Shown here piece after piece: positions 1 through 9,750 of a stretch of DNA of 64,000 bases (the first letter of the stretch is position 1; the number at the start of each line of letters is the position of its first letter). The stretch covers positions 1 to 64,000 of the forward strand of contig JAUZSQ010000016.1 of NCBI GenBank assembly GCA_030949325.1, given 5' to 3'. The stretch is from Sulfurovum sp. (GTDB lineage Bacteria; Campylobacterota; Campylobacteria; Campylobacterales; Sulfurovaceae). The notes below the pieces were generated by a model that was not told where the DNA came from, did no database searches, and saw only the letters and a list, made by a program, of their open reading frames with translations. The position numbers and the translations under genes are program-made.

Positions 1-300
1 AATAAAAATAAAATAATAAAAAAAAAAAAAAAAAAAATAAAATAAAATAATAAAAATAAAAAATAAAAAATAAAAAAAGAAAAAAAAATAGAAATTAAAA
101 ATGGAAAAAAAATAAAAGAAGGAAAAAAAAAAAAAATAAAAAATAATAAAAAAAAAATATAAGTATAAGGAAGGTAAGGGAAAATATAAAATATAAAAAA
201 AAAAGGAAGGGTGTAAGTAATAATAACAAAAAAATTTAATAAAAAAGTATAATAAAATAATAACAACAATAAAAAATATTGGGATATAAATATGGATTAA
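1..300. other. A-rich low-complexity contig end
   Basis: This stretch is almost entirely A and T, then A, G and T, with nearly no C for the first 230 bases. I see no open reading frame or RNA gene in it. Real intergenic DNA in this genome is AT-rich but does not lose C on one strand. The tmRNA and symporter genes just to the right carry many indels and the sequence becomes clean by about 1.9 kb. I infer poor consensus at a contig end rather than a biological repeat. Confidence 0.7.
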
Positions 301-384
301 AGTTTTGAGATTCAGAGGTAGAAAAAGAAAGAATCAATCTCCTATGAAGTATACAAAAAAATATTTGATGAAAGGTGATACATT

Positions 385-802
385 TGGTGGAGGTGAGGAA
401 GTGGAACCCTGTCCCAGTAGCTAGAACTACACTCTACATGCTTAGTCGGTGTTGTTAATTCCCATCTGGTTTTGTACACACTAAACCTTGCCAGACCAGC
501 TAAAATTCTCACCTTGTGGCATAGCTTCCACGAGGCATAGTCACCAGATATGATACCCCAAATGCTGGTGCATTACTCCGAAATGCACATGGATTCCGAC
601 ACATTGATGGTGACACTCCTCGGCAGGGCAGCTCCGCATTGAATCACGGGCGAATGATTCTCACGTTGACTGGCGTAAGCTGGATTAATGCAAATCTGTG
701 TTGTTTGGTGGTTGAATGCGTTTGATGCATGCGTAACGGAATTGCTCAGTCCGACATGCAACATAGCCCCGACTCACCCAGAATCGAAACCAAGTCGCAC
801 CC
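385..802 (-). ncRNA. ssrA: transfer-messenger RNA (tmRNA), with consensus errors
   Basis: tmRNA rescues ribosomes stalled on broken mRNA and tags the nascent peptide. Read on the minus strand, the gene begins near 802 with GGGTGCGACTTGGTTTCGA, which is the usual tmRNA start. It contains a tag-like segment near 705 (AACAACACAGATTT, then CCAGCTTACGC), and further on CTAAGCATGTAGAG as in Campylobacter tmRNA. It ends at 385 with a T-arm (GGACAGGGTTCC), CACCTCC and CCA. The acceptor stem does not pair perfectly (GGGTG against CACCTCC) and the tag frame is interrupted by a stop, so I think the consensus has a few missing or extra bases. The short ORF at 573-764 lies inside this RNA and is not a gene. 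End coordinates are accurate to a few bases. Confidence 0.85.
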
Positions 803-928
803 ATATAAAGAGAAGTATCTGTCGTAGTATAGCCAAAAAATCCCAAAGAGCAAAATACTTACGCGATATTATAGTTTTATCTGCTAACTATAAGATGTGA
901 ATCTATAAAATCAATATAAAGAAGTATT

Positions 929-2270
929 ATGTCACTTACCTCTAAAGTCCTTTGGGCAATGCTTTTTGGAAATCATTATCGACTGATTTATCAATATGGC
1001 CAGGGCGTCAATACCCAAGGGTCTTTTGTGGTACATGAACATATTGTGGGTGGATTGTTCAAGGATTGTAGGGATCGATAGCTGGTATTACCCGCACCTC
1101 CAAGATGCTTGTTGTGCCCTGGTCTTCTTTTCGTTGATTTCTGGGGCCTTGGGGATTGGGACGTGCGTAAACTAGGTTCTGTGGGACTCAAATCTTTTAC
1201 GGTTTAGTATGATGACTACGGCAATAAGCCATTGCTACGGCGATTGGTCTGGCTTCTCGTAGATTTTTTACCTTGGCTTACCGCATGGTGACCCAAAGTT
1301 AGCAGTGCCACTTTGCGTAGCCAAGGACGTTCTACTGTGTCTTCTGGTACTGACTGGATATTACGGTCCCCGGTGAATGGGGGTCTCTGCTTTTGCAGGA
1401 AGGCAATATGCTACAAATTATATTCTTTTCTATTCTTTTGGGTATCTCAAGTTGCTTATGGTAGGTGCTAAGGCAAAGGGGATTTATTAAAGGTGTAGAG
1501 ATTATGAAACAGAAGACGATGAATTTATGTGTCAATATCGTGATGTCCGTTGCTCCTTACGCAGTGTTTGCACTTTTGGCGAAGGCGGTGTCTGAATTGG
1601 GTCTAGATTTGTTGATGTCTTTGGCTGGGTATGTGATTGTGCTGATTTTGGCTTTGATGTTTCATCTTTTTGGGACATTGATGCTGGTACTGCAAATTCT
1701 TTCTGGACTCAATCCCAAAACTCTTTTAGCCAAAATTCGTAGATGCACAAATCCTTGCTTTTTCTACAGCTTCTTCCAATGCCACTGATCTCCTAACTCT
1801 TACGTTGTGTAACGCAATCAAGAATGTACGTAGATAATTCAGTGGCTGCTTTTACCGTGCCTTTGAGCTGATCTACCATAATATGGATGCGAGGTACGGC
1901 AATTATGCAAGGAGTGGCTACGGTCTTTATTGCCAATATTTATGGAGTGGAATTAGGGTTATCAGGATACTTAACGGTTATCTTGATGTCAGTATTGGCT
2001 TCTGTAGGTACAGCAGGAGTCCCTGGGGTAGGCTTGATTATGCTCTCTATGGTCTTTGTGCAAGTAGGGTTGCCTATTGAGGGTATTGGTCTTATTTTGG
2101 GTGTAGATAGGTTACTTGATATGATACGCACCTCCGTGAATGTTACAGGCGATGCCGTGGTCACTTGTGTTGTAGCCAAATCTGAGAATGAAATAGATAG
2201 GGAAGTCTTTTATACGCCAAACATTGGAGAGGTAAAAGAGTTAGAAATCAGTAAAGACGTCAAAGTATGA
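929..2270 (+). pseudogene. dicarboxylate/amino acid:cation symporter (DAACS), frame-broken
   Basis: The pieces match, in order, a sodium or proton:dicarboxylate/glutamate symporter of the GltP/DctA family. The N-terminus is at 929 (MSLTSKVLWAMLFG). A middle part at about 1504-1760 contains VAPYAVFALLAKAVSE. The C-terminal third at 1887-2270 contains the family signatures GTAIMQG, GTAGVPGVGL and GVDRLLDM followed by NVTGDAVV. The first 950 bases are broken by many shifts in all frames, while the last 380 bases are clean. The gene lies in the poor-quality contig end, so I cannot tell decay from consensus error. Its stop overlaps the next start by 4 bases (ATGA), which suggests translational coupling to the signalling protein downstream. 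Confidence 0.8.
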
Positions 2271-5188
2271 CCAGTGTCGATACCTATTACAGTGATGAAA
2301 AAGCCTTAGATACCTTTATTGTCCAAGAAAGGATTAGTAATAGTAGCTCTTTACTGATACAAGTATTTACAGCAAACAATAGCAATATTTTTATTGAAAC
2401 ACTCTCTGCGTTACTTATGCAAAAGTTTCCTGATGCTATTCTTATGGGAAGTACCACCGATGGTGAGATTATGTCGGGGCAGGTTTCTACATTTAAGACA
2501 GTGATTAACTTTACGACTTTTTATGCTACGACACTCAGATGTGCGAGAATTATACATCAAAAAGATGGATACTATTCGGGTCAATATCTTGCCCAAAATT
2601 TGATTGAAGAAGATACCAAACTATTGATTGCATTTACCACAGGTCTTAATACCAATGGAGAGGCATTCTTAGAAGGTATTGCTTCTGTCAATAATACGGT
2701 CATGGTAGCAGGAGGTATGGCAGGAGACAATGCTACCTTCACACAAACCTATGTATTTTCTAGGCAAGGTATTGTGAATCAAGGGGCTGTAGGGGTGGCT
2801 CTAAATAGTCGTACATTACAAGTATATAATGATTATAGCTTTAATTGGCACCGTGTAGGCAAACTTCTGACGATTACCAAAGTAGAAGCCAATAGGGTCT
2901 ATACTATAGACAACCAAACAGCAGTAGCTACTTATAGCCATTATTTAGGCAAGGATATGGAAGAAGGCTTACCTGCTGTAGGGATTGAATTTCCTCTTAT
3001 TTCTGTACGAAATGGGGTAAGTGTAGCTAGGGCAGTTTTGGCAAAGCATGATGATGGTTCTTTGAGTTTTGCAGGGAATCTTAACAAAGGCGATAAGGTA
3101 CAGTTTGGCTATGGAGACCCACAAGAAATATTAAAGTATTCTAAAAATATGTTTGCGAAGGTCAATGCCTACCCTTCTGAAGCTATTTTTGTTTATTCTT
3201 GTATGGCACGTAGGCATTTTATGTCAGATATTATAGAGAGGGAAACCTTGTGTCTGACAGGTATTGCCCCTGTCTCAGGCTTTTTTACCTATGGAGAATT
3301 TTTTACTTCAGATAAATATGAATTGCTCAATCAATCTATGACCTTGGTCTCTTTGAGTGAAAGTACAACGATTGTCAAAGATAGACAAGCCCATCAACCC
3401 AATACTATCGTATCAAAAGGTTCTACCCGTGCCTTGGTACATTTGGTCAATGTCACCAGTGCTGAAGCCAATGCCAAAGAGATTTTTATTCAAACCCAAA
3501 GTATTTTTGAAAAATTGTTCCAAACTTCTGCTGATGGTATTTTGTTGATTGAAAACACCCTATCCGTAGAGTGTAATCAAAAAATGTTGGATTTATTTGG
3601 CTATGAAAGTAAAGCACAATTTTTAACGATGAGTCTCAAAGATATAATGCCTCAAAGACAAGGAGATGGAAGTGAGTCTTTGAGCAAGATGCAAGAGATG
3701 CAAGATTTGGCTGTGGCACATGGGCATCATCATTTTGAATGGCTTCATAGCAAAAAAAATGGAGAAGACTTTTGGACTGATATTATGCTCACGAGTATTG
3801 ATTTGCATGAGCGTAAGTTACTCTATATGGTATGTCGAGATATTTCACAGAAGAAGCAAATAGAATTAGAACTTGAAGCACAAAAAAAGATACTCTATCA
3901 TCAAGCCTATCATGATAGCTTAACAGGATTACCCAACAGAGCCCTTTTTATGCGTGAACTCAAAAAAAGTTTAGAAAAAGCCAAAGTAGAGGGTACAGAA
4001 GTGGCGTTAATGTTTATTGATTTAGATAGATTTAAACAAGTCAATGATTCTTTAGGACATGGCTATGGAGATATGGTTATCTCTATTATTGCCAAGCGAC
4101 TACAGCTGGTTATCGCTAACAATGATATTGTCTCACGCTTAGGAGGAGATGAATTTTTGGTACTCTTGCCCGATGTCAAGGATGCTACTATGACTCAAAA
4201 GAAAACCCAAAAAATCCTTTCTATTATCAAAGAACCTATTGTCTTGGAGCCTTATACCTTGTATTCTTCTGCGAGTATTGGGATTAGCCGTTATCCGATA
4301 GATGGGGTGGACGCTGATAATCTTTTACGTTACGCCGATGCTGCGATGTATAAGGCCAAAGATGAAGGAGGCAATACCTTTGAGTGTTATAGTAAAGATA
4401 TGACAGAAGTACCCTATGATCACATGATGATGGAAAGAGACTTACGTGATAGTATTAAACTAGACCATTTTGAAGTCTATTACCAACCTCAAATTCATAT
4501 TAAAACAGGCAAGATTATTGGAGCAGAAGCTTTAGTACGCTGGAACCATCCAACCGTGGGTTTCCTAGCTCCTTATATGTTTATTCCTCTAGCAGTCAAG
4601 ACAGGCTTGATTATTGAGCTGGGGTTATGGGTAATGAATCAGGCGATGATGACCTTTGCCCAATGGTACAAAGAGGGTTTATCTCCAGGGGTATTGGCAT
4701 TAAATGTCAGTGCCAAACAATTGGAATATCCTGATTTTATCAAAGAAATGACAAGCACTATGGCAAAACATGGAGTGAAAGAAGCATGGGTAGAGCTGGA
4801 ACTAACAGAAACAGAAGTGATGACCAACCCCAAAAAGGTTATCAAAATTTTAGAAAAATTGCAAAAAATTGGGATTAGTATTGCGATTGATGATTTTGGT
4901 ACAGGCTATTCTTCTTTGTCTTATCTCAAACATTTACCTATTGACAAACTCAAGATAGACCAATCTTTCATTGCTGATATTTCTGCTGATAATACCGCAC
5001 AAGCGATAGTCCATACCATTATTGTACTTGCCAATAGTCTCAACCTCGCTGTCATTGCTGAAGGCGTAGAGACCAAGACCCAAGAGCGATTTTTGGCAAT
5101 GGAAGGCTGTGAATATGCCCAAGGCTATTATTATGACAAACCTTTAACACAGAGTAAATTTAAAGCACTCTTAGCCAAGCAAGGTTAA
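2267..5188 (+). CDS. FIST-PAS-GGDEF-EAL sensor protein, cyclic-di-GMP turnover
   Basis: A 973-residue cytosolic signalling protein. Residues about 15-370 form a FIST N/C small-ligand sensor. A PAS domain follows at about 418-535. A diguanylate cyclase domain has the intact signature RLGGDEF (GGDEF at 626-630), and a phosphodiesterase domain has EAL at 754-756 and DDFGTGYSSL near 873. No transmembrane segment is seen. The position of the product-inhibition site (RxxD, five residues before GGDEF) reads ANND, so feedback inhibition is probably missing. FIST domains are thought to bind amino acids or other small ligands. The 4-base overlap with the symporter gene suggests that transport and sensing of one substrate are linked (inference). 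Both catalytic motifs look intact, so the net direction of c-di-GMP turnover cannot be told. Confidence 0.93.
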   Translation: MTSVDTYYSDEKALDTFIVQERISNSSSLLIQVFTANNSNIFIETLSALLMQKFPDAILMGSTTDGEIMSGQVSTFKTVINFTTFYATTLRCARIIHQKDGYYSGQYLAQNLIEEDTKLLIAFTTGLNTNGEAFLEGIASVNNTVMVAGGMAGDNATFTQTYVFSRQGIVNQGAVGVALNSRTLQVYNDYSFNWHRVGKLLTITKVEANRVYTIDNQTAVATYSHYLGKDMEEGLPAVGIEFPLISVRNGVSVARAVLAKHDDGSLSFAGNLNKGDKVQFGYGDPQEILKYSKNMFAKVNAYPSEAIFVYSCMARRHFMSDIIERETLCLTGIAPVSGFFTYGEFFTSDKYELLNQSMTLVSLSESTTIVKDRQAHQPNTIVSKGSTRALVHLVNVTSAEANAKEIFIQTQSIFEKLFQTSADGILLIENTLSVECNQKMLDLFGYESKAQFLTMSLKDIMPQRQGDGSESLSKMQEMQDLAVAHGHHHFEWLHSKKNGEDFWTDIMLTSIDLHERKLLYMVCRDISQKKQIELELEAQKKILYHQAYHDSLTGLPNRALFMRELKKSLEKAKVEGTEVALMFIDLDRFKQVNDSLGHGYGDMVISIIAKRLQLVIANNDIVSRLGGDEFLVLLPDVKDATMTQKKTQKILSIIKEPIVLEPYTLYSSASIGISRYPIDGVDADNLLRYADAAMYKAKDEGGNTFECYSKDMTEVPYDHMMMERDLRDSIKLDHFEVYYQPQIHIKTGKIIGAEALVRWNHPTVGFLAPYMFIPLAVKTGLIIELGLWVMNQAMMTFAQWYKEGLSPGVLALNVSAKQLEYPDFIKEMTSTMAKHGVKEAWVELELTETEVMTNPKKVIKILEKLQKIGISIAIDDFGTGYSSLSYLKHLPIDKLKIDQSFIADISADNTAQAIVHTIIVLANSLNLAVIAEGVETKTQERFLAMEGCEYAQGYYYDKPLTQSKFKALLAKQG

Positions 5189-5970
5189 GCCTTATTTTTG
5201 GTTTTGATTGCCCATATCATCCATACGATACCAAGAATAATAAAAGGTATGCTTAAGAGCTGACCTGTGCTAAAGACCAAATCACTGCTATAATGGGCTT
5301 GGCGTGTTTTGGTATATTCGAGTAAAAAACGTGCGATAAACAAGTAGCTAAAAAAGATACCAGGGAGTATCTTGGTAGCATACGAGGCTGAGACCCTGCG
5401 ATAGACAGTCAGTAGTATAAGTGCCAAGAACACATAGGCAAAGGCTTCATAGAGTTGTACGGGGTGACGGGGTATCATATCAATACGCGTAAAGACGATA
5501 GCCCAAGGTACTTGCGAGGGTACACCCAAGATTTCAGAATTAAAGAAATTACCAAAACGTATAAATGCACCTGTTAAGGCTCCTGCGATAGACAGACGTG
5601 ACAAAAGCCATATAAAAGAAATATTTTGGCGTTTGGTATAGACATAGACAGCCAAAATAACCCCTAGCATACCTCCATGACTGGCCAATCCACCTTTCCA
5701 TACTTTGAGTATTTCCAAAGGGTTGGCGAGATAGAATTCAGGTTCATACGCCAAACAGTGCATAAGCCTTGCACCAAGGACCGCACCTATCATGACATAG
5801 ATAAGCAAGTTGTCTAAGTCTTGGGGATTCTTGCCTTCACGTTTATACATCCATTGGAGTATCATCATACCCAAGAAAAATGACCCCACAAACAAGAGTC
5901 CATACCAACGAAGTTGAAGAGGTCCTAATTCCAAAAGAATAGGGTTGATATTCCAAATAAAGTGTTCCAT
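5185..5970 (-). CDS. lgt: prolipoprotein diacylglyceryl transferase
   Basis: Lgt moves diacylglycerol from phosphatidylglycerol onto the lipobox cysteine of prelipoproteins, the first step of lipoprotein maturation in the inner membrane. The 261-residue product has seven or so hydrophobic segments. It carries the family signature RFGNFFNSEILG with the conserved Arg/Asn, and LASHGGMLG with the essential histidine. Length is normal for the family. The stop overlaps the stop of the convergent signalling gene by 4 bases (5185-5188). trpA ends 20 bases upstream on the same strand, so the two are probably one transcript. Confidence 0.96.
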   Translation of the reverse strand: MEHFIWNINPILLELGPLQLRWYGLLFVGSFFLGMMILQWMYKREGKNPQDLDNLLIYVMIGAVLGARLMHCLAYEPEFYLANPLEILKVWKGGLASHGGMLGVILAVYVYTKRQNISFIWLLSRLSIAGALTGAFIRFGNFFNSEILGVPSQVPWAIVFTRIDMIPRHPVQLYEAFAYVFLALILLTVYRRVSASYATKILPGIFFSYLFIARFLLEYTKTRQAHYSSDLVFSTGQLLSIPFIILGIVWMIWAIKTKNKA

Positions 5971-5990
5971 AATATATAATCCTTCTATGT

Positions 5991-6731
5991 TTAGGCGTTT
6001 ATTTTTTCTTTGATTTCTTTAGCAATAGCTGTGATTTTGGTGATTTTTTGTGCGTGATTGAGTGTCTCATCTAGGAGTACCTTGACAAAAGCAGACCCCA
6101 CGATAACCCCATCAACCCCTTGGGCTTTTTGGGTCGCAGTATGTTGGTCAACCCCAAACCCTACATACACAGGCGTTTGGGAGTGCTTTTTGATTTCAGT
6201 GATAATAGGCTGTAAATCTTCACTTTTACTAGAACCTGTAATCCCTGCATAGGCGACAAGATAGATAAACTTTTGGGCATCGCTGACAATCTGCTTGATA
6301 CGTGCAGGGCTGTCTGTGGGGGCGATAAAGTCGATGAGGTTTAACCCTGCTGATTCTATCATGGGCTTGTATGGCATGGCTTCTTCTAGGGGTAAATCAG
6401 GGATAATAAAACCACTCACCCCTGTAGATTTGGCTTTGGCAATAAAATGCTCCATACCTTTGTGATAAAAGGGATTGAAATATCCCATCCACAAAGTATC
6501 TATATAAGGAGCAATTTGGGCAGAAGCTTCAAATAGGTGTTCGAGCTTAAAGCCATTTTGCAAGGCTTTGAGATTGGCTTTTTCAATTACTGGACCATCG
6601 GCAACGGGGTCAGAAAAAGGCATACCCAATTCAAGGGTATCAACACCAGCGTCTGCTAGTGCCAAAGCAACCTCAACGGTAAATTCTAAAGAAGGAAAAC
6701 CTGTGGTGATGAATGCGACTAATTTTTTCAT
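5991..6731 (-). CDS. trpA: tryptophan synthase alpha chain
   Basis: TrpA cleaves indole-3-glycerol phosphate to indole and glyceraldehyde 3-phosphate and passes indole to TrpB. The product is 246 residues from MKKLVAFITTGFP. The signature with the two catalytic acids is present (LELGMPFSDPVADGP), as are GITG and GFGV near the phosphate site. I chose the ATG at 6731. A longer in-frame start at 6818 would run back through the panB promoter region and past the panB start, and its extra 29 residues have no family match. No other trp gene is in the window. The neighbour lgt follows after 20 bases. Confidence 0.94.
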   Translation of the reverse strand: MKKLVAFITTGFPSLEFTVEVALALADAGVDTLELGMPFSDPVADGPVIEKANLKALQNGFKLEHLFEASAQIAPYIDTLWMGYFNPFYHKGMEHFIAKAKSTGVSGFIIPDLPLEEAMPYKPMIESAGLNLIDFIAPTDSPARIKQIVSDAQKFIYLVAYAGITGSSKSEDLQPIITEIKKHSQTPVYVGFGVDQHTATQKAQGVDGVIVGSAFVKVLLDETLNHAQKITKITAIAKEIKEKINA

Positions 6732-6783
6732 GTGAAGACTCTTTTTATCTGATATAGATTTAATTTCAACATTATATGATAAA
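6732..6783 (+). promoter_or_regulatory. divergent trpA/panB promoter region
   Basis: Only 85 bases separate the trpA start (6731) from the likely panB start (6817). On the plus strand a good -10 box TATGAT lies at 6775-6780, which would put the transcript start close to 6786. That leaves the upstream ATG at 6784 outside or at the edge of the mRNA and supports the panB start at 6817. There is no clear -35 box, as is usual in Campylobacterota. Confidence 0.35.
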
Positions 6784-6816
6784 ATGAGTAAAAATATAGA
6801 AGGGACAGTCAAAGAC

Positions 6817-7629
6817 ATGAGTATTCATACTGCAAAGATAGCAAAAAAAGTCACCGTATCAACCTTGAGCAAAATGAAAGGTGTAGAACCTATTACTATG
6901 GTGACAGCCTATGATGCCCTCTTCGCTAAACTTTTTGATGGAGAAGTGGAGATGATATTGGTAGGAGATAGCCTCAATATGAGCTTTCTAGGCAAAGAAG
7001 ATACCCTCTCTGCTACGATGGATCAAATGATTTATCATACCCAAGCGGTGTGCAATGGAGCAACATTGCCCTTGATTGTACTTGATATGCCTTTTGGTTC
7101 CTATCGTACACCTGAGATAGCACTAGCCAATGCCACACGTGCCTACCAAGAGACCGATGCCCAAGCCGTCAAGATAGAAGGGGGCAAAGATAGAGCTTTT
7201 ATCGTAGAGCTTTTGACCCAAAACTCTATCGCCGTATTAGGACATATCGGACTCATGCCACAGTTCGTACGTTCCACTGGAGGCTACAAAATCAGAGGCA
7301 AAGACCAAGCCGATATTGATAGACTCGTAGAAGATGCCCTAGCCCTAGAAAAAGCAGGAGCCTTTGCCATCGTAGTAGAAGGTGTCAAACAAGAAGCCTC
7401 CCAAGCCATTACCCAAGCCATATCCATCCCCACCATAGGCATAGGAGCAGGAAACAGCACCGATGGACAAGTTCTCGTATGGTCTGATATGTTTGGCTTT
7501 TTTGAATCATTTAAACCCAAGTTCGTCAAACAATACATGGATGGTGCCACACAAATCCGTGAAGGACTCTCTATGTATAGAGACGAAGTCAAAGGACGAG
7601 AATTCCCTAGCGAGGAGTTTAGTTATTGA
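6817..7629 (+). CDS. panB: 3-methyl-2-oxobutanoate hydroxymethyltransferase
   Basis: PanB makes ketopantoate from alpha-ketoisovalerate and 5,10-methylene-tetrahydrofolate, the first committed step of pantothenate synthesis. The product is 270 residues from MSIHTAK. It shows the TAYDALFA segment, the metal-binding VGDSL, VLDMPFGSY, IKIEGG-like VKIEGG and GIGAGNSTDGQVLV. An in-frame ATG at 6784 would add 11 residues. I prefer 6817 because AAGGGA precedes it and family members start with a similar MS/TIH. The stop TGA shares one base with the ATG of the next gene (TGATG), so the methyltransferase is translationally coupled to panB. Confidence 0.94.
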   Translation: MSIHTAKIAKKVTVSTLSKMKGVEPITMVTAYDALFAKLFDGEVEMILVGDSLNMSFLGKEDTLSATMDQMIYHTQAVCNGATLPLIVLDMPFGSYRTPEIALANATRAYQETDAQAVKIEGGKDRAFIVELLTQNSIAVLGHIGLMPQFVRSTGGYKIRGKDQADIDRLVEDALALEKAGAFAIVVEGVKQEASQAITQAISIPTIGIGAGNSTDGQVLVWSDMFGFFESFKPKFVKQYMDGATQIREGLSMYRDEVKGREFPSEEFSY

Positions 7630-8693
7630 TGGAACAGCCTATTTCAGCCGTGGATTTATTTTGTGGAATAGGTGGTCTTTCTTATGGACTAAAACAAGCA
7701 GGAATCAAGATTAAAGCAGGGTTTGATTTTGATAATAAATGTAAATATGCGTATGAAACCAATTGTAAAGCTCCTTTTATACATGAGGATATTACAAATA
7801 TCAAGAAAGAAGATATAGTAAAGTTTTATAAAGAAGAAGATATTAAAATTCTCTTAGGTTGTGCTCCTTGTCAACCATTTTCTACTTATACCCTTAATGG
7901 AGACAAACAAAAAGACCAAAGATGGCAACTCCTTTATGAATTTACGCGATTGATAAAAGAAACACAGCCTGATATTATTTCTATGGAAAATGTACCTAAT
8001 TTATTAAATTTCAAAAAAGAACCTGTGTTTGAAAATTTTGTCAATGAATTAAAAGAAGAAGGGTACTTTGTTTGGCATCAAATTGTCTATTCCCCTGATT
8101 ATGGTATTCCACAAAAGCGAAAAAGATTAATATTATTAGCATCTAAAAAGGGTAAAATTACACTTATCAATCCAACACATACCAAAGAAAATTATGTTAC
8201 AGTCAGAGAGGCTATAGGTCAGTTGGAAGCATTAGACTCTGGAGAGAGTTCTTCTAAGGATTTTATACACAAAGCTTCTAAATTGTCAGATAAAAATCTA
8301 CAAAGATTAAAACAATCTGTGCAAGGTGGAAGCTGGAAAGATTGGGATGAAGATTTAAAATTAGAATGTCACAAAAAAGAGAGTGGCAAAACTTATGGCT
8401 CTGTCTATGGACGTATGAAATGGGACGAACCCTCTCCGACTATGACTACTTTTTGTACGGGAATAGGGAATGGACGCTTTGGACACCCTGAACAAGATAG
8501 AGCTATTTCTCTAAGAGAAGCAGGGATTTTACAAAGTTTTCCCCTAGAGTATAAATTTGCTTCAAATAGTGAAAATTTTAAATTTACACAAGTTTCTAAG
8601 CAGATTGGCAATGCTGTACCTCCTAGATTGGGTGAAGTTATTGGATTGAGTATAATTAAGCATTTGGAGGAGATTGAAGATGGCAAAAAGTAA
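7629..8693 (+). CDS. DNA (cytosine-5) methyltransferase
   Basis: A 354-residue C5-cytosine methyltransferase with the motifs in order: I (DLFCGIGGLS), IV with the catalytic cysteine (GCAPCQPFS, Cys81), VI (ENVPNL), VIII (QKRKRLILLAS) and X (QIGNAVPPRLGEV). It uses S-adenosylmethionine to methylate cytosine in a specific DNA site. The ATG at 7629 is used. A TTG one codon earlier is less likely. The gene starts inside the panB stop and overlaps the DUF262 gene by 14 bases, so methyltransferase, DUF262 and HEPN genes form one operon. I infer that it protects host DNA from the two proteins encoded downstream. The recognition site cannot be read from the sequence. Confidence 0.95.
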   Translation: MEQPISAVDLFCGIGGLSYGLKQAGIKIKAGFDFDNKCKYAYETNCKAPFIHEDITNIKKEDIVKFYKEEDIKILLGCAPCQPFSTYTLNGDKQKDQRWQLLYEFTRLIKETQPDIISMENVPNLLNFKKEPVFENFVNELKEEGYFVWHQIVYSPDYGIPQKRKRLILLASKKGKITLINPTHTKENYVTVREAIGQLEALDSGESSSKDFIHKASKLSDKNLQRLKQSVQGGSWKDWDEDLKLECHKKESGKTYGSVYGRMKWDEPSPTMTTFCTGIGNGRFGHPEQDRAISLREAGILQSFPLEYKFASNSENFKFTQVSKQIGNAVPPRLGEVIGLSIIKHLEEIEDGKK

Positions 8694-9750
8694 AGAAGAG
8701 ATTATTATTACAAAAGAGATGCAAACCGATGCAGAGAGACAGATATTAGAAAAAATGAAACATTATGATTATGATACCGTTGAATATCCTATAGAAGTTA
8801 TTGTAAAAAAATATCATGATGGAATTAATAATGATGAGGGAGAAATATATGTACCTGATTATCAAAGGGAGTTTGTCTGGGCAGAAACAAGAAAATCTAA
8901 GTTTATTGAATCTGTTATCTTAGGTATTCCTATACCTTATATATTTTTTGCAGATGTTGAAGGTAGATATGAGATAGTAGATGGTTCACAAAGAGTAAGA
9001 ACCTTACACGCTTTTATATATAATAAGTTAAAATTAATAGAGTTAGAAAAATTAACAGAGTTAAATAATTTTTATTTTAAAGATCTTTCTATTGTTAGAC
9101 AAAGAAGAATAAAGAATAAAAGTTTAAAGATAATAGCATTAAGTGAAAAAACAGACCCTGAAGCAAGATTTGATTTATTTGAACGTATTAATACAGGAAG
9201 TGATGAACTCAAATCTATAGAGATTAGAAAGGGGCTTCATAGAGGAGAATTTTATGACTTTATTACAGAATGTTCTGAAAATAAGTTATTTAAAGAACTT
9301 TGTCCTATTAGTGAAAAAAGGACATTAAGAGCAGAACCACAAGAATTAATATTAAGATTTTTTGCTTATTCTGAAAATAGAGAAGCATATAATAATAAAG
9401 TAGCTGTTTTTATAGATGAGTATATGAAAGAGAAAAAAGATAATTTTACGGTAGAGATAAAAGAAAATATGAAAAATAATTTTATTAAAATGCTAGAATT
9501 TGTAGAGAGAAACTTTGAAAATGGTTTTGCAAAAAGTAAAATGGCTAAATCAACACCTCGTGTAAGATTTGAAGCTATTTCAGTAGGGGTTAATTTGGCT
9601 TTAATAGAACAGCCGAATTTAGATAGAATAAACACAGATTGGTTAGATTCTAATGAGTTTAAAGTACATACGACTTCGGATTCAGCAAATAATACTAATA
9701 AGCTAAATGGTAGAATTGATTATGTGAAGAATAAAGTTTTAGGTAGCTAG
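8680..9750 (+). CDS. DUF262 (ParB/Srx-fold) protein of a restriction-type cassette
   Basis: A 356-residue DUF262 protein. The family hallmarks are YQREFVW at residues 61-67 and the nucleotide-site motif DGSQRVRTL at 101-109. DUF262 domains occur in GmrS/GmrD and BrxU-type modification-dependent restriction enzymes, where they use NTPs to control cleavage. Here the DUF1524 HNH nuclease domain of those enzymes is absent. The effector is therefore probably the adjacent HEPN protein (inference). The ATG at 8680 has GGAGG nine bases before it and is better than the TTG at 8674. The gene is visibly richer in A/T than panB and ruvB, which fits horizontal gain. Confidence 0.85.
   Translation: MAKSKEEIIITKEMQTDAERQILEKMKHYDYDTVEYPIEVIVKKYHDGINNDEGEIYVPDYQREFVWAETRKSKFIESVILGIPIPYIFFADVEGRYEIVDGSQRVRTLHAFIYNKLKLIELEKLTELNNFYFKDLSIVRQRRIKNKSLKIIALSEKTDPEARFDLFERINTGSDELKSIEIRKGLHRGEFYDFITECSENKLFKELCPISEKRTLRAEPQELILRFFAYSENREAYNNKVAVFIDEYMKEKKDNFTVEIKENMKNNFIKMLEFVERNFENGFAKSKMAKSTPRVRFEAISVGVNLALIEQPNLDRINTDWLDSNEFKVHTTSDSANNTNKLNGRIDYVKNKVLGS

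Noticed and set aside
573-764. 63-codon ORF on the minus strand
   Set aside because: It lies wholly inside the tmRNA gene.
6731-6818. Longer trpA start at 6818
   Set aside because: The extension covers the panB promoter and overlaps panB, and adds residues unlike any TrpA.
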